A stretch of DNA of 6,067 nt, from assembly GCA_028821035.1 (NCBI GenBank), contig JAPPHP010000371.1:1-6067 (forward strand). Direction: 5' to 3'. Numbering within the stretch: position 1 is the first letter of the stretch; each line of letters opens with the position of its first letter. The notes below the pieces were generated by a model. It saw only the letters and a list, made by a program, of their open reading frames with translations, had not been told where the DNA came from and made no database searches. The stretch is from Gammaproteobacteria bacterium (GTDB lineage Bacteria > Pseudomonadota > Gammaproteobacteria > Pseudomonadales > Azotimanducaceae). Of this stretch, positions 5,400 through 6,067 are shown one piece after another. A program made the translations under genes and the position numbers.

Positions 5400-6067
5400 A
5401 TGAAGGGATTGGTGCAGGCGGCGATGCTCGCGATCACGGTCTACGTGGGGCTCTGCGCGTTCCTCTTCCTCATGCAGCAGCGGCTCATCTTTCACCCGCG
5501 TCCGGTCGGTCACGTGCCCGTCGGCCCGCAGTTCGAGCCGGCGACGGTCCGGAGCGGGGAGGTCACCCTGCGCGGCTGGATCGTCAAGGAAGAGTCCGAA
5601 GGACCGGTAGTCATCTACTTCGGGGGCAATGCCGAAGACGTCTCGGGGCGTCTCGGCGACTTCGCGGCCCTTGATGCGACGACGGTGCTGATCAGCTACC
5701 GGGGCTACGGCGGGAGCGACGGTGTCCCGACCGCGAGCGACCTCGTCCGCGACGCGGGCGTGGTCGTCGAGACGATGCGGGAGCGTTTCGGCGAAGCGCG
5801 AGAACTGATCCTGTTCGGGCGCAGCCTGGGCGCGGGTATCGCCGCCCTGGCGGCCGGCGCCGTCCCGGTGGACGGGCTGATCCTGCTGAGCCCGTACGTC
5901 AGCATCGCGCGCATCGCCCAGCAGCGCTTCCCGGTGTTCCCGGTGCGATGGCTGCTCCGCCACGACATCGACGCCTCGACGGTGGCGGCGAGCCTGCCCG
6001 AGCGCTTGCTCGTCCTGTACTCCCGCCACGACAACGTCGTGCCGACGGCCGAGTCCCGCGCGTTCGT
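5400..6067 (+). CDS. Membrane-anchored alpha/beta hydrolase (YfhR/BEM46-like), 3' end cut by window
   Basis: The frame stays open from the ATG at 5400 to the right edge (222 complete codons, no stop). The N-terminus has one hydrophobic segment (about residues 4-25) followed by QQRLIFHPRP, the layout of YfhR/BEM46-type hydrolases, with an inner-membrane anchor and the catalytic domain probably on the periplasmic side. Next come IYFGGNAED (72-80), the oxyanion-hole segment that is usually HGNAE; YRGYGGSDG (100-108); the nucleophile elbow GRSLG (140-144) with Ser142; LLSPYVSI (162-169); and YSRHDNVVP (207-215), whose Asp211 is the expected acid. The catalytic His should lie beyond the window edge. 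Substrates of this family are mostly undefined; esterase or thioesterase activity is a guess. It is transcribed away from bioB and no functional link is evident. Confidence 0.88.
   Translation, partial: MKGLVQAAMLAITVYVGLCAFLFLMQQRLIFHPRPVGHVPVGPQFEPATVRSGEVTLRGWIVKEESEGPVVIYFGGNAEDVSGRLGDFAALDATTVLISYRGYGGSDGVPTASDLVRDAGVVVETMRERFGEARELILFGRSLGAGIAALAAGAVPVDGLILLSPYVSIARIAQQRFPVFPVRWLLRHDIDASTVAASLPERLLVLYSRHDNVVPTAESRAF

Noticed and set aside
4648..5403. Plus-strand open frame of 251 codons
   Set aside because: Antisense to bioB and the intergenic region; no domain is visible and all BioB ligands are intact on the other strand.
5415..5460. Possible lipoprotein signal around Cys19 of the hydrolase
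   Set aside because: The residue before the Cys is Leu rather than Gly, Ala or Ser, so the lipobox does not fit; a membrane anchor is more likely.
5232..6029. Minus-strand open frame of 265 codons at the right end
   Set aside because: Antisense to the alpha/beta hydrolase, whose catalytic motifs are clear; the mirror frame also overlaps bioB and lacks any domain.

Overview
This is a GC-rich window (roughly two thirds G+C by eye) that is almost fully coding and looks like a bacterial chromosome. Gene content and protein signatures point to a proteobacterium, most likely a gammaproteobacterium. The pointers are a BioB close to the E. coli type, a separate trpG-trpD-trpC group with no trpF fused to trpC, and a DadA-type oxidoreductase. 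The exact lineage cannot be settled from the sequence alone.

Layout: seven genes lie on the minus strand and read from right to left: bioB (biotin synthase), a MaoC-like hotdog dehydratase, trpG, trpD, trpC, a DadA-like FAD amino-acid dehydrogenase, and the first 27 codons of a gene whose N-terminus resembles the 4-hydroxyphenylacetate 3-hydroxylase (HpaB) family, cut by the left edge. Gaps between them are 8, 19, 28, -4 (ATGA overlap), 15 and 53 bases, so all seven could be one transcription unit. A roughly 100-bp divergent intergenic region separates bioB from a plus-strand gene, a membrane-anchored alpha/beta hydrolase cut by the right edge.

How the genes work together: TrpG is the glutaminase subunit of anthranilate synthase (its partner TrpE is not in the window). 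TrpD adds phosphoribosyl to anthranilate, and TrpC closes the indole ring after the TrpF step (also absent). BioB makes biotin. The link of biotin synthesis, a CoA-type dehydratase, tryptophan synthesis, an amino-acid oxidase and an HpaB-like flavin monooxygenase in one co-directional string is the most notable feature. It may be functional or only an accident of packing.

No RNA gene, mobile element, CRISPR array or convincing terminator was seen, and no stretch over 300 bases lacks a gene. I found no clear candidate for an undescribed biological system. The points worth following are the mixed operon, its two downstream oxidoreductase genes, the repeat-bearing divergent region, and small oddities in TrpD and TrpG.
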